A DNA stretch of 64,000 nt, taken from an uncultured Cytophagales bacterium. Its GTDB lineage: Bacteria > Bacteroidota > Bacteroidia > Cytophagales > UBA9547. The DNA lies in the NCBI GenBank assembly GCA_945957555.1, contig CAMFLX010000006.1:33900-97899 (forward strand). Direction: 5' to 3'. Every line of letters starts with the position of its first letter. The stretch's first letter is position 1. The notes beneath the pieces were generated by a model that had not been told where the DNA came from, did not search any database, and saw only the letters and a list, made by a program, of their open reading frames with translations. Below, piece after piece: positions 61,682-64,000 of this stretch. The position numbers were made by a program, and so were the translations under genes.

Positions 61682-61715
61682 TGACTTAGGGTTGACAATT
61701 GTCCACCCTAGGTCA
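61682..61715. terminator. Imperfect palindrome between the small membrane gene and the reductase gene
   Basis: TGACTTAGGGT...ACCCTAGGTCA with an inner GACAA/TTGTC pair, i.e. nearly continuous 17-bp arms with a wobble and a mismatch. It lies between convergent genes but lacks a strong T-run. Confidence 0.45.
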
Positions 61716-61727
61716 TTATCTATACTA

Positions 61728-62798
61728 TTAATCATAGCTGAGTATTACCTTGTCTGATACAGGGTGGCCTTTGCAAGTAAGGATGTAACCATTTTGTTCG
61801 TCGCGGTCAGTAAGTACAGCATTATAACTCATCAGTACCTTCCCTGAAATACATTTTGTAGCACAACTGCTACATTGCCCAGCTCTACAGCTATAGGGCA
61901 GTTCAATGTTTGTTTGCAGTGCTGCATCGAGTATACTTTGAGGAAATGCGACCTTTATGTGAAAAACCTGCCCATCTTTATGTATCTCTACATCTTTAGC
62001 GCTACGATCAGCTATTGAAAAGCTTTTGATGGTCTCGGCATCGTCATCTCCCTCATCTTCAGGAACCGTATAAATCTCTTTTTTAATGTTTGCTTTGTCA
62101 AAACCTATGTATCTGGCTACAATCTCACATAATTGCATGTAGTCATATGGGCCGCAAGTATAGAATAATGCATTTGATTTTTCGTATTTCAAGTTTTTTG
62201 CAATCAGTTCTTCCAAAAGGAATCTGTTCAATCGCGCTTTGTTCAAAAACTTCGATTCGCTATGCAGATATTCAATAAGAAGTCTCTCTGGGAAATCTTT
62301 TTGTAAGAGATTTAATTCTTCTAGAAAGATAGTTTGGGCGGTATTCCTGTTGCTGTAAAAAAGTTTTATGTGACTTTGGGCTTGTGTATATAGGGCTTCT
62401 TTAATGATGCCAATAATTGGGGAAATGCCACTGCCTGCCGCGACAAGGAAGATATCCCTGTTTTGAGATGTATTAGTATCAAGTGTGAATTTGCCAGCAG
62501 GTGCAACACTGTAAACCACAGTACCAACCTGCCATGTTTCGTGAATATAGCGCGATACCTCACCATTGGGAATTCTTTTTACGAGAATCCTGAGGTCTTT
62601 ATCCTTAGATGGGGCGGAAGCTATCGAGTAGGGGCGACGAAGTTGTCGGCCATTGATATCGAACAAGAAAGTAAGGAACTGGCCTGCGATATACGGAATG
62701 CTTTCTGTGTTTGAGGGGAGTAATGTATAAGAACGAGTGTCCTCTGTTTCTTGCACCACTTTGGTAATCTTGAAACTATGGCTTGGCACTGTAGTCAT
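61728..62798 (-). CDS. Ferredoxin-NADP reductase with 2Fe-2S domain (PaaE/Hmp-reductase-like)
   Basis: 356 residues. FAD domain (about 10-105, with RRPYSIASAP and PNGEVSRYIHE), NAD(P) domain (about 110-235, with LVAAGSGISPIIGII and FYTCGPYDYM), a linker, then a plant-type 2Fe-2S ferredoxin domain (about 270-356) with Cys ligands in YSCRAGQCSSCATKC and ILTCKG. This order matches PaaE, the reductase of the phenylacetyl-CoA epoxidase, and related oxygenase reductases. No paaABCD genes are nearby, so the partner oxygenase is unknown. Confidence 0.92.
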   Translation of the reverse strand: MTTVPSHSFKITKVVQETEDTRSYTLLPSNTESIPYIAGQFLTFLFDINGRQLRRPYSIASAPSKDKDLRILVKRIPNGEVSRYIHETWQVGTVVYSVAPAGKFTLDTNTSQNRDIFLVAAGSGISPIIGIIKEALYTQAQSHIKLFYSNRNTAQTIFLEELNLLQKDFPERLLIEYLHSESKFLNKARLNRFLLEELIAKNLKYEKSNALFYTCGPYDYMQLCEIVARYIGFDKANIKKEIYTVPEDEGDDDAETIKSFSIADRSAKDVEIHKDGQVFHIKVAFPQSILDAALQTNIELPYSCRAGQCSSCATKCISGKVLMSYNAVLTDRDEQNGYILTCKGHPVSDKVILSYD

Positions 62799-62918
62799 AG
62801 TGACGAAGATAGTAAAATTACTTTAGATTAACAGTTGGCTACTGATATGAAAGCTTTGATGAGTGTGCCAGAAGCCCTTGTATCTCCTAGCTTTTAGAAA
62901 ATACAAGGGTATGGTGAA

Positions 62919-63785
62919 TTATTTTGAAAAAGAAGTTAAAGTGACTTCAAATATGAGGGGTGCATTAGCAGGTATACCAGTAGCCCCTCTCGCAGCATAT
63001 GCCAAACCAGAAGGAATGTATAATCTTGCTTTAGTACCTTGTTTAAGCAAAGGAACACCAACTTTGAAACCATCTATTAAATCTAAAAGTCGCAAGTCAG
63101 TAAGGTCTCCAGAGTCGAAGACATAGCCATTGCTCAATAAAGAGCTGGAATAGGGTCCTGTGATTTTGTTAAAGATATTTGGTTTTGCGCCAGTTCCTTC
63201 GGTGAGTATTTCATAACAGATGCCAGAGCTGTGCATTACAGCTGTAGTAATGTTGCTATCGGCCAGATATTTGTGGATAGCAGCTGTATCTTTGTCAAAT
63301 ATTGTTTGCTCTGACATGGTTTTAGTGGTAGAAATAAGATGTACCTCATATACCAAAGTTGCGTTGCCAGGTACTTTGCCTTTTCCATTGCTACCGTATG
63401 CATACTTTGAGGGGACATATATTAAGCTACTCGATCCAGTGGGCAATACTGCTAGGCCCATTTGCACTCCAGCAACATTAAAGTTGTTAAGTGGGCCATT
63501 GAAGGTGCCGCTGTCTATGAGCGATTGATCAGAAAGGAGTCTGCCTTCATATTTGAATTTAACCACCTGGCCACCATGTGGGGGCGTGTTTTCTCCAAAA
63601 GCGTGTACTGCTAAGCCTATTCCTTGGTTGGTCAAATACACAGCATCTGTCGTGTTTTGGACGAGTATGTTATTGATATTTGCTACTTCAACAGACAGTT
63701 GGTCGGGAGGTGTACTCGTACCTTTTATACAAGAAGTAATTATGGCTAAGGAAATAGCAACTAAGAGAATGTTCTTGAAAGTCAT
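62919..63785 (-). CDS. Lipoprotein with two FKBP-type PPIase domains
   Basis: The ATG at 63785 gives 288 residues, starting with a signal peptide and lipobox (LAIITSC, Cys at about 19). Two FKBP-like domains: about 60-165 (VVKFKYEGRLL, FNVAGVQMGLAVLPTG, IYVPSKYAYG) and about 185-288 (ICYEILTEGTGAKPN, FKVGVPLLKQGTKARLYIPSGLAY, in parts). The second lacks part of the usual active-site pattern (VxFHYTG-like strand replaced by ITGPYSSSLLS), so it may be a folding or binding domain only. Likely anchored at the outer membrane's inner face and may assist secreted-protein folding. Confidence 0.87.
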   Translation of the reverse strand: MTFKNILLVAISLAIITSCIKGTSTPPDQLSVEVANINNILVQNTTDAVYLTNQGIGLAVHAFGENTPPHGGQVVKFKYEGRLLSDQSLIDSGTFNGPLNNFNVAGVQMGLAVLPTGSSSLIYVPSKYAYGSNGKGKVPGNATLVYEVHLISTTKTMSEQTIFDKDTAAIHKYLADSNITTAVMHSSGICYEILTEGTGAKPNIFNKITGPYSSSLLSNGYVFDSGDLTDLRLLDLIDGFKVGVPLLKQGTKARLYIPSGLAYAARGATGIPANAPLIFEVTLTSFSK

Positions 63786-63811
63786 TGTTACGGAAATATG
63801 ATGATTGTGCA

Positions 63812-63819
63812 CAAATCTA
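63812..63819 (-). promoter_or_regulatory. Candidate -7 box for the FKBP lipoprotein (TAGATTTG)
   Basis: Minus-strand full match, 26 bases before the ATG at 63785. Confidence 0.4.
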
Positions 63820-63869
63820 CAAAAAATAATATTTACTCCTAAAAACCTTTGATGTGGCTATTGCATTGT

Positions 63870-64000
63870 TTTATGTGAAATGGTAAATAGCCTGAGCTCG
63901 GGATAAGGATTGTTGAATTATGGGGAAGAAGGGACAGGCATTCAAGAAAATGCGAGGGTTTTGTGGGTAGTAGCCAACAAATCCTTGTGTTTGAGGGCGA
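63870..64000 (-). CDS. Possible C-terminal fragment of a gene running off the window
   Basis: A minus-strand frame is open from the right edge to a TAA at 63870, reading QGFVGYYPQNPRIFLNACPF near its middle and ending IYHFT. The 43 codons could be open by chance and no family is recognised. The rest of 63820-64000 shows nothing else. Confidence 0.22.

Overview
The window looks like chromosomal DNA of a gliding or surface-degrading member of the Bacteroidota, most like Cytophagales, though the exact genus cannot be fixed by eye. The evidence is the many secreted proteins ending in type IX secretion (T9SS) C-terminal sorting domains, one protein with a gliding-motility-type (CHU_C) C-terminal domain, DUF6089 outer-membrane proteins, a DUF4846 protein, promoter boxes of the Bacteroidota form TAnnTTTG, weak Shine-Dalgarno signals, and moderate-to-low GC. 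No rRNA, tRNA, CRISPR array, phage or IS transposase gene was seen.

Layout. 1-2833 (minus): a truncated DUF4846 protein, a secreted protein of unknown function and a CPBP (CAAX-type) membrane protease. 2884-4847 (plus): tRNA modification genes dusB and miaA. 4911-7349 (minus): a modular GH5 cellulase with thrombospondin-3 calcium repeats. 7666-11349: a small hypothetical protein, an M3 metallopeptidase and a lipoprotein. 11790-22073 (plus): the main accessory block, a run of six secreted polysaccharide-degradation genes (GH5 mannanase, two GH26 mannanases, a new-looking binding protein, a beta-helix protein, and a stand-alone binding module), all carrying T9SS tails and four sharing the same F5/8 type C module. 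22180-23229 (minus): a cyclophilin-FKBP fusion. 23482-23760: a 42-bp minisatellite. 23991-26170: a hypothetical protein, a MITE-like element and an SRPBCC protein.

26383-29070 (minus): pdxJ followed by a NarL-type two-component pair. 29142-40855 (plus): a long housekeeping run: yqeY, cvpA-like, alpha/beta hydrolase, CBS protein, NAD kinase, three DUF6089 paralogues, uppS, bamA, two Skp/OmpH chaperones and an EamA transporter; this is an envelope-biogenesis cluster. 40864-47875: smpB, an M48 protease, a tiny lipoprotein, asparaginase, a large beta-propeller sensor kinase and a HAD phosphatase. 47908-52396 (minus): MarR, aldehyde dehydrogenase and a T9SS type-B surface protein, translationally coupled. 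52529-53312: a 2-oxoglutarate/Fe(II) oxygenase gene split by the second copy of the MITE. 53393-64000: a tiny lipoprotein, a glycosyltransferase, dnaB, gpmI, an ATP-grasp protein, a pectate lyase, two single-domain response regulators, a tiny membrane protein, a PaaE-like reductase and an FKBP lipoprotein.

The most interesting items are the foldback MITE (copies at 24941 and 52752, the second inside an oxygenase gene), the mannan-oriented T9SS operon with no SusC/SusD genes and an unassigned N-terminal domain at 15333, the module shared by the cellulase and the stand-alone protein at 21087, near-identical 396-bp tails in the two GH26 genes, the higher-order minisatellite, and three small genes (37 to 51 residues) that are easily missed. 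Coordinates and residue positions were worked out by hand; family assignments rest on motif recognition without database searches.
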